Assembly (NCBI RefSeq): GCF_023736155.1
Contig: NZ_JAMLJJ010000001.1
Span: 124,001 to 188,000 of the forward strand
Direction: 5' to 3'
DNA: 64,000 nt
From: Larsenimonas salina
GTDB taxonomy: Bacteria; Pseudomonadota; Gammaproteobacteria; Pseudomonadales; Halomonadaceae
Below, piece after piece: positions 30,444-38,276 of this stretch (position 1 is its first letter; each line of letters begins with the position of its first letter). The notes below the pieces were generated by a model. It was not told the DNA's origin. It was given only the letters and a program-made list of their open reading frames with translations, and ran no database searches. The position numbers and the translations under genes are program-made.

Positions 30444-31881
30444 TCATCCCTCACGCAGCGGCATGCGCCGCATTCGTCGGATCCATTTTATCGGCATCGG
30501 CGGGTCGGGCATGTGCGGCATCGCTGAAGTGCTGTGCACACAAGGGTTTGAGGTCAGCGGCAGTGACGTCAAGGAGTCCGCCGTCACTCAGCACCTGAGC
30601 GAGTGTGGTATCCGTGTCTATATTGGTCACGAAGCCGCGAACGCCCATGAGGTGGATGTGGTCGTGGTGTCCACGGCCATCGACCCGACCAACCCCGAGG
30701 TGGCCTACGCTCGCGAACACCGTATTCCGGTCGTGCGTCGGGCCGAAATGCTGGCTGAGCTGATGCGGTTTCGAAACGGCATCGCGGTTGCCGGCACACA
30801 CGGCAAGACCACGACCACCAGCCTTACCGCAACGCTTCTGGCCGAGGGCGGGCTTGACCCGACCTTCGTGATCGGTGGCCGTCTGACCAGCGCTGGAACC
30901 AATGCGCGCCTCGGTGAAGGTGATTATCTGGTGGCCGAGGCCGATGAATCAGACGCCTCGTTTTTGCATCTGCAGCCGATGACGGCGATCGTGACCAATA
31001 TCGATGCCGATCACATGGCAACCTATGACGGTGATTTCCAGCGCCTTCAGGACACGTTCATCGAATTCCTGCATAACCTTCCGTTTTACGGGCTGGCTAT
31101 CCTGTGTCTGGATGATCCGGTGCTCAAGGCACTCATGCCGAGCATTCAGCGTCAGTTTGTGACGTATGGCTTCGATGAGGCTGCGGATTATCGGATTACC
31201 GAGTTCACCCAGCAGGCCGGTGTGGTTCGGTTCACAGTTCAGCGGCCCGCGGGTGAGCCTTTGCCGGTCTGCCTTGCCATGCCTGGCAAGCACAATGCGT
31301 TGAATGCGCTGGCAGCCATTGCGGTTGCGTGTGATGCGGGTGTGTCCGATGCGGCCATTTTGCGCGCGCTTGAAAGCTTCGAGGGGGTCGGGCGACGATT
31401 CCAGGTGCATGGCGAATTCGAGCTTCCGGGACGAGCGGGCAGTGAGCGTGTGATGTTGGTGGACGATTACGGCCATCATCCCCGCGAAGTCGACATGGTC
31501 ATCAAGGCTGTGCGTGAAGGGTGGCCCGACCGCCGGTTGGTCATGCTTTATCAGCCGCATCGGTTCAGCCGGACGCGCGATCTTTACGAGGATTTCGTGC
31601 GTGTGCTTTCCAAGGCCGATACGCTTTTGTTGATGGACGTCTACAGCGCGGGTGAGGTCCCAATTGCCGGGGCAGACAGCAAGGCACTGGCTGGGTCGAT
31701 CCGCCAGCGCGGTCAGATCGATCCGGTATTTGTTGAAGACAAGACGGCGCTTGCAACGCTTCTTTCAAACGTCTTGCGTGATGGCGATATCCTCATCACC
31801 CAGGGGGCGGGGGATATCGGTGGCATCAGCGCATCGCTTGCGCGCTGTCAGTTGAACTTCGAGAAGGAGAACGTGTCATGA
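30433..31881 (+). CDS. murC: UDP-MurNAc:L-alanine ligase MurC
   Basis: First Mur ligase, adding L-alanine to UDP-MurNAc. The N-domain has [18 protein letters not shown] (about residues 16-33); the P-loop is [13 protein letters not shown] (about 119-131); [12 protein letters not shown] lies near 340. The likely start is TTG at 30433, inside the end of murG, with GGAGAT at -13 to -8. This gives 482 residues and a short N-terminal extension like that of pseudomonad MurC. An ATG at 30463 would also give an intact enzyme but lacks a ribosome site. The use of TTG suggests coupling to murG. Confidence 0.94.
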   Translation: MSSNHPSRSGMRRIRRIHFIGIGGSGMCGIAEVLCTQGFEVSGSDVKESAVTQHLSECGIRVYIGHEAANAHEVDVVVVSTAIDPTNPEVAYAREHRIPVVRRAEMLAELMRFRNGIAVAGTHGKTTTTSLTATLLAEGGLDPTFVIGGRLTSAGTNARLGEGDYLVAEADESDASFLHLQPMTAIVTNIDADHMATYDGDFQRLQDTFIEFLHNLPFYGLAILCLDDPVLKALMPSIQRQFVTYGFDEAADYRITEFTQQAGVVRFTVQRPAGEPLPVCLAMPGKHNALNALAAIAVACDAGVSDAAILRALESFEGVGRRFQVHGEFELPGRAGSERVMLVDDYGHHPREVDMVIKAVREGWPDRRLVMLYQPHRFSRTRDLYEDFVRVLSKADTLLLMDVYSAGEVPIAGADSKALAGSIRQRGQIDPVFVEDKTALATLLSNVLRDGDILITQGAGDIGGISASLARCQLNFEKENVS

Positions 31882-32804
31882 CCGACGATGTGAACCGGTT
31901 CGGGCGAGTCGTGGTGCTCTACGGCGGCACGTCGTCGGAGCGTGAAGTTTCATTGATGAGCGGCAAGGCCGTGCTGGCCTCGCTCGAGGCTCAGGGCGTC
32001 GACGTCATTGGCTACGATTTTGCCGAAGGCTTGCCGGGGCTGATGGCGCTCGAACCCGACCGGGTATTCATTGCGCTTCATGGTCGCGGCGGAGAAGACG
32101 GCACGCTCCAAGGCGCACTCGAGCTTTTGGGCATTCCTTATACCGGCAGCAAGGTCATGGCGTCGGCGCTCGGTATGGATAAGATGCGTACCAAGCGGGT
32201 CTGGGCGGCAGAAGGATTGCCAACGCCCTTGAGCGAGCGTTTGACGCTCGATACGGATTGGCGCGCTCTAAGTGAGCGGATCGGGCTTCCGATGGTGATC
32301 AAGCCGGTCAATGAAGGCTCGACGCTCGGGCTTACCATCGTGCGCGATGAGAGCGCGCTGGAAGCTGCGTTCGAGGCTTCCCTGAAATTTGACCATGAGG
32401 TCATGGCCGAGCGCTTCATCGAAGGTGAGGAGTATACGGTCGCGGTGCTTGATGGCCAGGCACTGCCCGCGATTCGTGTGGTCGCGCCGGACGGGTTCTA
32501 CGATTATGAGGCCAAGTACTTCTCCGATGAGACGCGCTATCTCCTGCCGTGCGGTCTCGACGCCGATGTCGAGCAGCGTCTTTCGACGCTCAGCGTACAG
32601 GCTTTTGAGTCCATCGGCTGTGAAGGGTGGGGTAGGGTCGATGTCATGCGTGATTACGACGGGGGCTTCTGGCTGCTCGAGGTCAATACCTCGCCCGGCA
32701 TGACCGGCCATAGTCTTGTCCCTCAAGCCGCACATCATGTAGGTATCGATTTCAATGCCTTGGTGTGTCGTGTGCTGGCGACGACGCTTGCGAGCGAGGC
32801 CTAG
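31878..32804 (+). CDS. ddlB: D-alanine-D-alanine ligase DdlB
   Basis: An ATP-grasp ligase (308 residues) making the D-Ala-D-Ala dipeptide used by Mur[18 protein letters not shown] (about residues 12-28) binds the first D-Ala; [23 protein letters not shown] and [10 protein letters not shown] follow; the Mg-binding [17 protein letters not shown] is near residues 266-282. GAGAAGGAGAACGTGTC precedes the ATG. Its position between murC and ftsQ is that of ddlB. Confidence 0.96.
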   Translation: MTDDVNRFGRVVVLYGGTSSEREVSLMSGKAVLASLEAQGVDVIGYDFAEGLPGLMALEPDRVFIALHGRGGEDGTLQGALELLGIPYTGSKVMASALGMDKMRTKRVWAAEGLPTPLSERLTLDTDWRALSERIGLPMVIKPVNEGSTLGLTIVRDESALEAAFEASLKFDHEVMAERFIEGEEYTVAVLDGQALPAIRVVAPDGFYDYEAKYFSDETRYLLPCGLDADVEQRLSTLSVQAFESIGCEGWGRVDVMRDYDGGFWLLEVNTSPGMTGHSLVPQAAHHVGIDFNALVCRVLATTLASEA

Positions 32805-32806
32805 CC

Positions 32807-33517
32807 ATGGCGGGTGTGGTGTCCAATCGTTTGCTCGGGCTGGTCTTGATCGTTGCCTTGATCGGCGCGGGCGGTCGAACGCTGTGGCTCTGGCTCGATA
32901 AGCCGGTTGCGCGTATCGCGATCCGAGGTGATCTGGCGCACATCGATCAGCATTATCTCAATGAGCGGCTGACGCCGTTGGTGCGCGGCAAGACCTGGCT
33001 GTCGGTCGATCTTAATGCGTTGAAGGATGAAGCCAGTTCGATCAGCTGGATAAAAAGCGCCGAGATTTCGAGACGCTGGCCGTCGACGCTGGTCTTTCAC
33101 CTGACCGAGCAGCGCCCCATTGCCTACTGGCAGGACGGTGAGCTGCTTAACCGCGACGGTAAGGCGTTCAATATGCGCGGGGTCAAAACGGCAGGGGATC
33201 TTCCTCATCTAGGCGGGCCTCCAGGCAGTGGTTCGGAGGTGGTGTCGTATTTCGAGGACCTCAAGAGCACGTTGGCACCGCTTGATATGTCGATCTCGCA
33301 GCTTCGATTGGAGCCTCGCGGTGCGTGGCGTTTTCAAATAAATGACAATTTTTGGGTAATGATTGGTCGTACGGATCGCGAACAACGACTCAAGCGATTT
33401 ATTGCCGCCTGGCAGCGTGATTTGAAAAATCGAAGTTCGAATATTCGCTACATAGACCTGCGTTATCCAAATGGAATCGCCGTGTCCTGGCACGGTACCA
33501 GTGCGACTGCCGGATAA
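32807..33517 (+). CDS. ftsQ: Cell division protein FtsQ
   Basis: A 236-residue bitopic divisome protein. One membrane helix (LLGLVLIVALIGAGGRTLWLWL, about residues 9-30) precedes a POTRA domain (about 35-105, with VARIAIRGDLAHI) and a beta domain that binds FtsB. WLSVDLNALKDEASSISWIKSAEISRRWP is typical of FtsQ. The ATG at 32807 starts two bases after the ddl stop; an in-frame start at 32765 would place the signal anchor too far in. The next gene, ftsA, is 232 bases away, an unusually large gap for this cluster. Confidence 0.92.
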   Translation: MAGVVSNRLLGLVLIVALIGAGGRTLWLWLDKPVARIAIRGDLAHIDQHYLNERLTPLVRGKTWLSVDLNALKDEASSISWIKSAEISRRWPSTLVFHLTEQRPIAYWQDGELLNRDGKAFNMRGVKTAGDLPHLGGPPGSGSEVVSYFEDLKSTLAPLDMSISQLRLEPRGAWRFQINDNFWVMIGRTDREQRLKRFIAAWQRDLKNRSSNIRYIDLRYPNGIAVSWHGTSATAG

Positions 33518-33749
33518 GTTTTAAGAATTAGTACTTTACGGTTTTTAAAACCATTGTATTAACTTAAGTAAAAAGCTGCGTAATTGCGTTAAATTATACG
33601 CTTGGTTTGGTTAAAGGTATTTCTTTCAGACGTTAATCGCCGTATTCTCGACATAATATATGTTGTATTTGGCGCATTTATCATCGGATGATGGTGCGTC
33701 TTGGTGTTTTAATTGTTGCAATGAGCTGGATAAGGAGTAAGCCCGACCT
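33518..33749 (+). promoter_or_regulatory. AT-rich ftsQ-ftsA intergenic region
   Basis: 232 bases without a gene, strikingly AT-rich against GC-rich neighbours. It holds several AT-rich hexamers, for example TTATAC near 33594 and CATAAT near 33653, but no single clean -35/-10 pair that I would assert. It most likely carries one or more promoters for ftsA-ftsZ, where E. coli instead has promoters inside ftsQ and ftsA. Confidence 0.5.
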
Positions 33750-35036
33750 ATGGCAGGAGAACCTAACGTATCCAATATGGTTGTCGGGCTGGATATCGGA
33801 ACATCCAAGGTGGTTGCCATTGTCGGACAGCCTTCTGACGACGGCGGTCTTGAAATTGTAGGTATTGGCTCCCATCCGTCGCGCGGCATGAAAAAGGGCG
33901 TCGTGATCAATATCGAGTCGACGGTCCAGTCCATCCAGCGTGCTGTCGAGGAAGCCGAGCTGATGGCCGGCTGCGACATTCACTCGGTGTATGTCGGTAT
34001 TGCAGGCAGTCACATCAGTTCGATGAATTCCGACGGTGTCGTTGCGATCAAAGAGCGCGAAGTAACGCCCTACGACATCGAGCGCGTCATTGATTCAGCT
34101 CGGGCAAGAGCGATTTCAGAAGGGCAGCGCATCCTGCATGTGCTCCCTCAGGAATACGCCATCGACACCCAGGAAGGGATTCGTGAGCCTCTCGGTATGT
34201 CGGGCGTTCGACTGGAAGCGCGTGTTCATCTGGTAACCGCCGCCCTCAATGCCGTCCAGAACATCGAAAAGTGTGTTCACCGGTGCAATCTCGAGGTTGA
34301 TGACATCATTCTCGAGCAGTTGGCTTCAAGTCACGCGGTATTGACCGAGGACGAGCGTGAACTCGGTGTTTGCATGGTAGACATTGGTGGTGGTACGACC
34401 GATATCGCGGTGTTTACCGAAGGCGCCATTCGCTACACTGCGGTCATTCCGATTGCAGGCGATCAGGTGACCAACGACATTGCCATGGCGCTTCGAACGC
34501 CAACGCAATATGCTGAAGATATCAAGGTTAAATACGCCTGCGCGCTGACTCAAATGGCCAGCAATGATGAAACGATCAAAGTGCCAAGCGTCGGGGATCG
34601 CCCGGCTCGGGACCTTTCCCGCCAGGCACTGGCTCAGGTGGTCGAGCCGAGATATGAAGAACTTTTTACCTTGGTACGCGAGGAATTAAGACGCAGTGGT
34701 TTCGAGGATTTGGTCGCTGCGGGAATTGTATTGACGGGTGGTACATCGCGCATGGAAGGCGTGGCAGAACTGGCCGAGGAAATCTTTCATATGCCGGTGC
34801 GTATTGCATGCCCTCAAAACGTTCGCGGTCTCGCGGATGTGGTCAGAAACCCGATCTATTCGACCGGGGTCGGGCTTTTGCAGTACGGCATCAAGCAGGC
34901 GAATTCGGAGAACGGGTCGCCGCGCCGACCGCCTCGCGAGCAGCCATCGCGCAAGTATCCGACCGAACGCAACCAGGTTCAGGATGAGCTTTCTCCCATG
35001 GAGAAAGTGAAACGCTGGTTCAAAGGAAACTTTTAA
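33750..35036 (+). CDS. ftsA: Cell division protein FtsA
   Basis: A 428-residue actin-fold ATPase that tethers FtsZ to the membrane. VVGLDIGTSKVVAIVG (about residues 10-25) is the phosphate-1 loop; CMVDIGGGTTDIAVF (about 206-220) is phosphate-2; AAGIVLTGGTSRMEGVAELA is the adenosine motif. The C-terminus ends in the amphipathic membrane-targeting helix MEKVKRWFKGNF. AAGGAG lies 12 bases before the ATG, a longer spacing than usual; the next ATG (33777) would cut into the fold. Confidence 0.96.
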   Translation: MAGEPNVSNMVVGLDIGTSKVVAIVGQPSDDGGLEIVGIGSHPSRGMKKGVVINIESTVQSIQRAVEEAELMAGCDIHSVYVGIAGSHISSMNSDGVVAIKEREVTPYDIERVIDSARARAISEGQRILHVLPQEYAIDTQEGIREPLGMSGVRLEARVHLVTAALNAVQNIEKCVHRCNLEVDDIILEQLASSHAVLTEDERELGVCMVDIGGGTTDIAVFTEGAIRYTAVIPIAGDQVTNDIAMALRTPTQYAEDIKVKYACALTQMASNDETIKVPSVGDRPARDLSRQALAQVVEPRYEELFTLVREELRRSGFEDLVAAGIVLTGGTSRMEGVAELAEEIFHMPVRIACPQNVRGLADVVRNPIYSTGVGLLQYGIKQANSENGSPRRPPREQPSRKYPTERNQVQDELSPMEKVKRWFKGNF

Positions 35037-35079
35037 CTACTTCAGGGGCTATCCGTGATAGTCACAGGAGACGGGACTC

Positions 35080-36258
35080 ATGTTCGAACTAGTCGATAAT
35101 GCACCTTCCAGCAGCGCCGTCATCAAAGTGATCGGTGTCGGTGGCGGCGGTGGTAACGCCGTCAACCACATGGTGGAAAGCAACATCGAAGGCGTCGAGT
35201 TTATCTGTGCGAACACGGATGCTCAGGCGCTCAAGCGTGTCGCGGCCAAGACCGTATTGCAACTGGGCACGGAAATCACCAAGGGCCTTGGTGCAGGCGC
35301 CAACCCCGAGGTCGGCCGTCAGGCGGCAATGGAAGACCGTGAGCGAATCGCCGAGCTCATGCAGGGAGCGGACATGGTCTTCATCACAGCCGGCATGGGT
35401 GGCGGAACCGGAACAGGCGGTGCGCCCGTCGTTGCCCAGGTCGCCAAGGAACTCGGAATCCTGACCGTGGCGGTCGTTACGCGTCCGTTCCCGTTCGAAG
35501 GCCCCAAGCGCAAGAAAGTGGCTGAGGAAGGCATCAAGGAGCTTTCCGAGCACGTCGATTCGCTGATCACAATTCCCAATGAAAAGCTGCTTACGGTGCT
35601 CGGCAAGAGCGCAAGCCTGCTTACGGCGTTCAGCGCGGCCAATGACGTGCTGCTGGGGGCGGTTCAGGGTATTGCAGAGCTTATCACCAGCCCAGGCATC
35701 ATCAACGTCGACTTTGCCGACGTTCGAACCGTCATGTCCGAAATGGGCATGGCCATGATGGGCTCTGGAACCGCGACGGGTGAAAACCGCGCTCGGGAAG
35801 CTGCTGAAAAGGCAATCCGCTCTCCGCTTCTGGAAGACATCGATCTCAATGGTGCCAAGGGTATTCTGGTCAACATCACAGCGGGCCCTGACATGTCGAT
35901 TGGTGAATTCAATGATGTCGGTGCGACCGTTCAGGAATTTGCCTCTCAGGATGCAACGATCGTGGTGGGTACATCGATCGATATGGACATGTCCGATGAG
36001 TTGCGGGTCACGGTAGTGGCTGCGGGTCTGGACGGTGCTGATCAGCGCAGCAGTGTCTCGCAGCGTACCTCTGCGTCCGCAGGCTCTGCTCGTCGCAGTG
36101 AGGCAAGCGATTACCGCAAGTCACAGACTGCCGCTCGTACGACTGATCGTGATCGCGGTGAGAAAGAGGACGAGGCGGCCAGAAAGCGTCAGAAATCATC
36201 GAGCGAGTTGGATGACTATCTTGATATTCCTGCCTTTTTGCGGCGTAAAGCCGATTGA
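35080..36258 (+). CDS. ftsZ: Cell division GTPase FtsZ
   Basis: Tubulin homologue (392 residues) forming the Z-ring. [16 protein letters not shown] is at about residues 17-32; the GTP signature [14 protein letters not shown] is near 107-120; the catalytic T7 loop [11 protein letters not shown] is near 207-217. A variable linker rich in Ser, Arg and Asp (about 318-375) precedes the conserved C-terminal peptide [16 protein letters not shown], which binds FtsA, ZipA and MinC. ACAGGAGACGGG precedes the ATG. Confidence 0.98.
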   Translation: MFELVDNAPSSSAVIKVIGVGGGGGNAVNHMVESNIEGVEFICANTDAQALKRVAAKTVLQLGTEITKGLGAGANPEVGRQAAMEDRERIAELMQGADMVFITAGMGGGTGTGGAPVVAQVAKELGILTVAVVTRPFPFEGPKRKKVAEEGIKELSEHVDSLITIPNEKLLTVLGKSASLLTAFSAANDVLLGAVQGIAELITSPGIINVDFADVRTVMSEMGMAMMGSGTATGENRAREAAEKAIRSPLLEDIDLNGAKGILVNITAGPDMSIGEFNDVGATVQEFASQDATIVVGTSIDMDMSDELRVTVVAAGLDGADQRSSVSQRTSASAGSARRSEASDYRKSQTAARTTDRDRGEKEDEAARKRQKSSSELDDYLDIPAFLRRKAD

Positions 36259-36269
36259 GTAAAGGCCTG

Positions 36270-36293
36270 ACGCCCCGCATTGCGGGGCGTTTC
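36270..36293 (+). terminator. Terminator after ftsZ
   Basis: ACGCCCCGCA pairs with TGCGGGGCGT almost without a loop, followed by only a short TTTCG. The stem is strong but the T run is weak, so some read-through to lpxC is possible. Confidence 0.7.
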
Positions 36294-36325
36294 GCTATGA
36301 ACGGATAAGTTTAATTACATTTTAT

Positions 36326-36367
36326 CGAACAGTGTTCGTTGTGACTCTCCGGGCATCCTGATAACAT
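36326..36367 (+). promoter_or_regulatory. Promoter of lpxC with adjacent palindrome
   Basis: A -35 TTGTGA (36339-36344), 17 bases, then -10 TAACAT (36362-36367). A perfect 13-base palindrome CGAACAGTGTTCG (36326-36338) abuts the -35 and could be an operator. The regulator is unknown to me. Confidence 0.5.
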
Positions 36368-36406
36368 GGTAAACAACCGTTTGAATCCAAAGTGGGTCAC
36401 TCACCT

Positions 36407-37324
36407 ATGATCTCTCAAAGAACACTACAAAATACAATTCGTGCAACCGGCGTCGGTCTGCATTCGGGCGATAAGGTATATCTGACACTGCGCCCGGCGC
36501 CCGTGGATACCGGCATCGTATTCGTACGTACCGATCTCGAGCCTGCGGTCCATATCAAGGCGCATCCTGAAAACGTGCAGGATACGACGCTGTGTACTGC
36601 CCTGGTCGATGGCGATGTACGTGTAGCAACTGTCGAGCATTTGATGTCGGCACTTGCCGGGCTTGGAATCGATAACGTATTCGTTGAACTCAGTGCCGCT
36701 GAAGTGCCCATCATGGATGGCAGTGCAGGCCCGTTCGTGTTTCTGATTCAGTCGGCTGGTATCGCCGAGCAGAACGCAGCGAAGAAGTTTATTCGTATCA
36801 CCAAGGAAGTCTCCATTTCCGACGGTGACAAGTACGCAAGTTTCATTCCGCACAATGGCTTCAAGGTCAGCTTGGCCATCAATTTCGATCATCCGGTATT
36901 TGCCAAGCAGAACCAGACAGCCAGCATCGATTTTTCGACCACGTCGTTTGTCAAGGAAGTGAGCCGGGCCCGTACCTTCGGTTTCATGAAGGATCTTGAA
37001 ACCATGCGCGAGCGTAATCTTGCTTTGGGTGGAAGCCTGGATAATGCCATCGTTGTCGATGATTACCGGATTCTGAACGAGGAAGGTCTTCGCTATGAGG
37101 ATGAGTTCGTCAAGCACAAGATCCTTGATGTGATTGGCGATCTTTATCAGATGGGCTATGGATTGATCGGAGAGTTCCGTGGCTATAAATCTGGTCATGG
37201 GCTTAACAACCAGCTGGTTCGCGAGCTGTTGAAGCAAACCGATGCCTGGGAAATGGTCACCTTCGAAAATGAAGAAGAAGCAGCGTCCCCGATCTCCTAC
37301 ACCTCACCTGCATTCGCAGTGTAA
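36407..37324 (+). CDS. lpxC: UDP-3-O-acyl-GlcNAc deacetylase LpxC
   Basis: Zinc hydrolase for the first committed step of lipid A synthesis. It has 305 residues from the ATG at 36407, the same length as the E. coli enzyme. The zinc motif histidine is in [19 protein letters not shown] (about residues 73-91); the second zinc ligands are in [14 protein letters not shown] (about 238-251); the HKSGH-type loop appears as YKSGHGLNN near 265. It lies just after ftsZ as usual. In E. coli LpxC level is set by FtsH through its C-terminal tail; here the tail is [12 protein letters not shown]. Confidence 0.97.
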   Translation: MISQRTLQNTIRATGVGLHSGDKVYLTLRPAPVDTGIVFVRTDLEPAVHIKAHPENVQDTTLCTALVDGDVRVATVEHLMSALAGLGIDNVFVELSAAEVPIMDGSAGPFVFLIQSAGIAEQNAAKKFIRITKEVSISDGDKYASFIPHNGFKVSLAINFDHPVFAKQNQTASIDFSTTSFVKEVSRARTFGFMKDLETMRERNLALGGSLDNAIVVDDYRILNEEGLRYEDEFVKHKILDVIGDLYQMGYGLIGEFRGYKSGHGLNNQLVRELLKQTDAWEMVTFENEEEAASPISYTSPAFAV

Positions 37325-37347
37325 ACGGTAAACGTGACCCTTTTATG

Positions 37348-37373
37348 ACGCCGGCTGATGCCGGCGTTTTTTT
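37348..37373. terminator. Terminator between lpxC and dciA
   Basis: ACGCCGGC, loop TGAT, GCCGGCGT, then a run of T. The T run overlaps the stop codon of the convergent gene at 37372. Confidence 0.9.
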
Positions 37374-37848
37374 ATAAGGAGTCGTCTAAGTTTTCGGCGC
37401 GTTTAGCCAGGCGTTCGAGTGATGACCTCAAGCGCTTATCGCTTACTTCCTCCGCACAGGCTTTGAGATTGGCCGCAGCCTGTTCATCCATACGGCGTGG
37501 CTGAGCCGGGGGTGGAGTGAATGTCCTGATCGGGCGGACCTTTAGATTGAAACCCATGAGCGCTTCGAGCCCCGCGATCTTTTTAAGGTGCGTCAGCAAC
37601 CGTAGTTGTTCGTAACGAAGCCACGTCAAATGCGCGGCGCGGTTGGTCATGAGCGTCAAGCGGCCTTCTGAATACCCACCAACGAAAACATGCCCCTTGG
37701 CCGCATCCGGCAACAGAGTTTCCAGCTCATCTTGAATGAGGCCCAATAAATGCGCTTTTTTCATCAGAAGCGCCATGGGTCCGCGCTGATGTGTCGACAT
37801 CAATTGAGACGCGGGCTGGGCGCGTCGGTTCTTAGCCTTTATACTCAT
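37372..37848 (-). CDS. dciA: DUF721 protein, DciA-type replicative helicase loader
   Basis: A 158-residue DUF721 protein. DciA is the ancestral bacterial loader of DnaB, replaced by DnaC in Enterobacteria. The KH-like domain lies at about residues 30-110, with VFVGGYSEGRLTLMTNRAAHLTWLRY and LLTHLKKIAGLEALMGFNLKVRP as the core. A basic disordered N-terminus precedes it and a helical tail of Lys/Arg/Ala follows. DUF721 genes lie beside lpxC and secA in many gammaproteobacteria. Replicative loading is known for the family, not seen here. Confidence 0.8.
   Translation of the reverse strand: MSIKAKNRRAQPASQLMSTHQRGPMALLMKKAHLLGLIQDELETLLPDAAKGHVFVGGYSEGRLTLMTNRAAHLTWLRYEQLRLLTHLKKIAGLEALMGFNLKVRPIRTFTPPPAQPRRMDEQAAANLKACAEEVSDKRLRSSLERLAKRAENLDDSL
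37840..37845 (+). promoter_or_regulatory. Candidate -10 element for the leader ORF and secA
   Basis: TATACT at 37840-37845, within the first codons of the divergent dciA. A matching -35 is poor. It would give a leader of roughly 35 bases before the ORF at 37886. Confidence 0.3.
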
Positions 37849-37885
37849 GGCCCTATTGCCTTAAGAGAGATCATAGCAATCTATC

Positions 37886-38242
37886 ATGTTCCGAGGGTTT
37901 TCTGACAGCCATCTCTGCGCCCTGAGTCGTAGTCGAACCGCCTGGCTCGCCAGCTTGTTGTTCGGGTGTCTGCTGCCGTTTGGACTGGCTCGAACGCGTG
38001 GCACCGACGCCTGTGATATGACGAGCACATTCGGTATCTACGCCTCGCTCGTTTCTGCGCTGGCAACATCCAGGCAGACGCATGCTACGCGGTATCCGAG
38101 TAAGAATACCCGGCCTCGCTGCAGCTCAAAAACGTGCTTGAGCTCGAACATCACTCACGTGGTTACAGTGTGGCGCCTTGAACATGATATGACTCTTCTG
38201 TCTCGCAGAGGCCCGCCGCAGCGCATGCTCATGCCCATTTAA
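37886..38242 (+). CDS. Putative SecM-like secretion-monitor arrest peptide upstream of secA
   Basis: A 118-codon ORF that fills the gap between dciA and secA, in the place occupied by secM in E. coli. I do not recognise overall homology. Residues 1-19 carry four arginines (Arg3, Arg15, Arg17 in the tract before the core), residues 20-35 are hydrophobic ([16 protein letters not shown]), so a Sec signal peptide or anchor is plausible. The middle (36-95) is Ser/Thr/Arg-rich. The C-terminus reads [13 protein letters not shown], with Arg108-Gly109-Pro110-Pro111 seven codons before the stop. This resembles the Arg-Ala-Gly-Pro of SecM and the Arg-Ala-Pro-Pro type of other arrest peptides. The ribosome site is poor (AGAGAGA 16 bases before the ATG). 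secA begins 34 bases after the stop. The alternative is a decayed gene: in pseudomonads an M23 peptidase gene often lies here. Confidence 0.5.
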   Translation: MFRGFSDSHLCALSRSRTAWLASLLFGCLLPFGLARTRGTDACDMTSTFGIYASLVSALATSRQTHATRYPSKNTRPRCSSKTCLSSNITHVVTVWRLEHDMTLLSRRGPPQRMLMPI

Positions 38243-38269
38243 CGCCTTTACGATTTTATCAAGACAGGA
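38196..38269 (+). promoter_or_regulatory. Potential mRNA pairing that hides the secA ribosome-binding site
   Basis: TTCTGTCT (38196-38203, codons 104-106 of the leader ORF) can pair over eight bases, with one G-U pair, with AGACAGGA (38262-38269), which includes the secA Shine-Dalgarno AGGA. The secA ATG is at 38277. A ribosome paused with Pro110 (38213-38215) in its P site would shield much of the upstream strand and free the secA site. Pairing is seen; function is inferred. Confidence 0.45.
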
Positions 38270-38276
38270 CAAACGG

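Noticed and set aside
38090-38240. Decayed M23 peptidase in place of the leader ORF
   Set aside because: Another frame gives fragments ([14 protein letters not shown]) that faintly recall an M23 domain, whose gene often lies before secA in pseudomonads. The likeness is short, crosses stop codons and lacks the HxH metal motif, so I kept the arrest-peptide reading as the main one but list this as the chief alternative.
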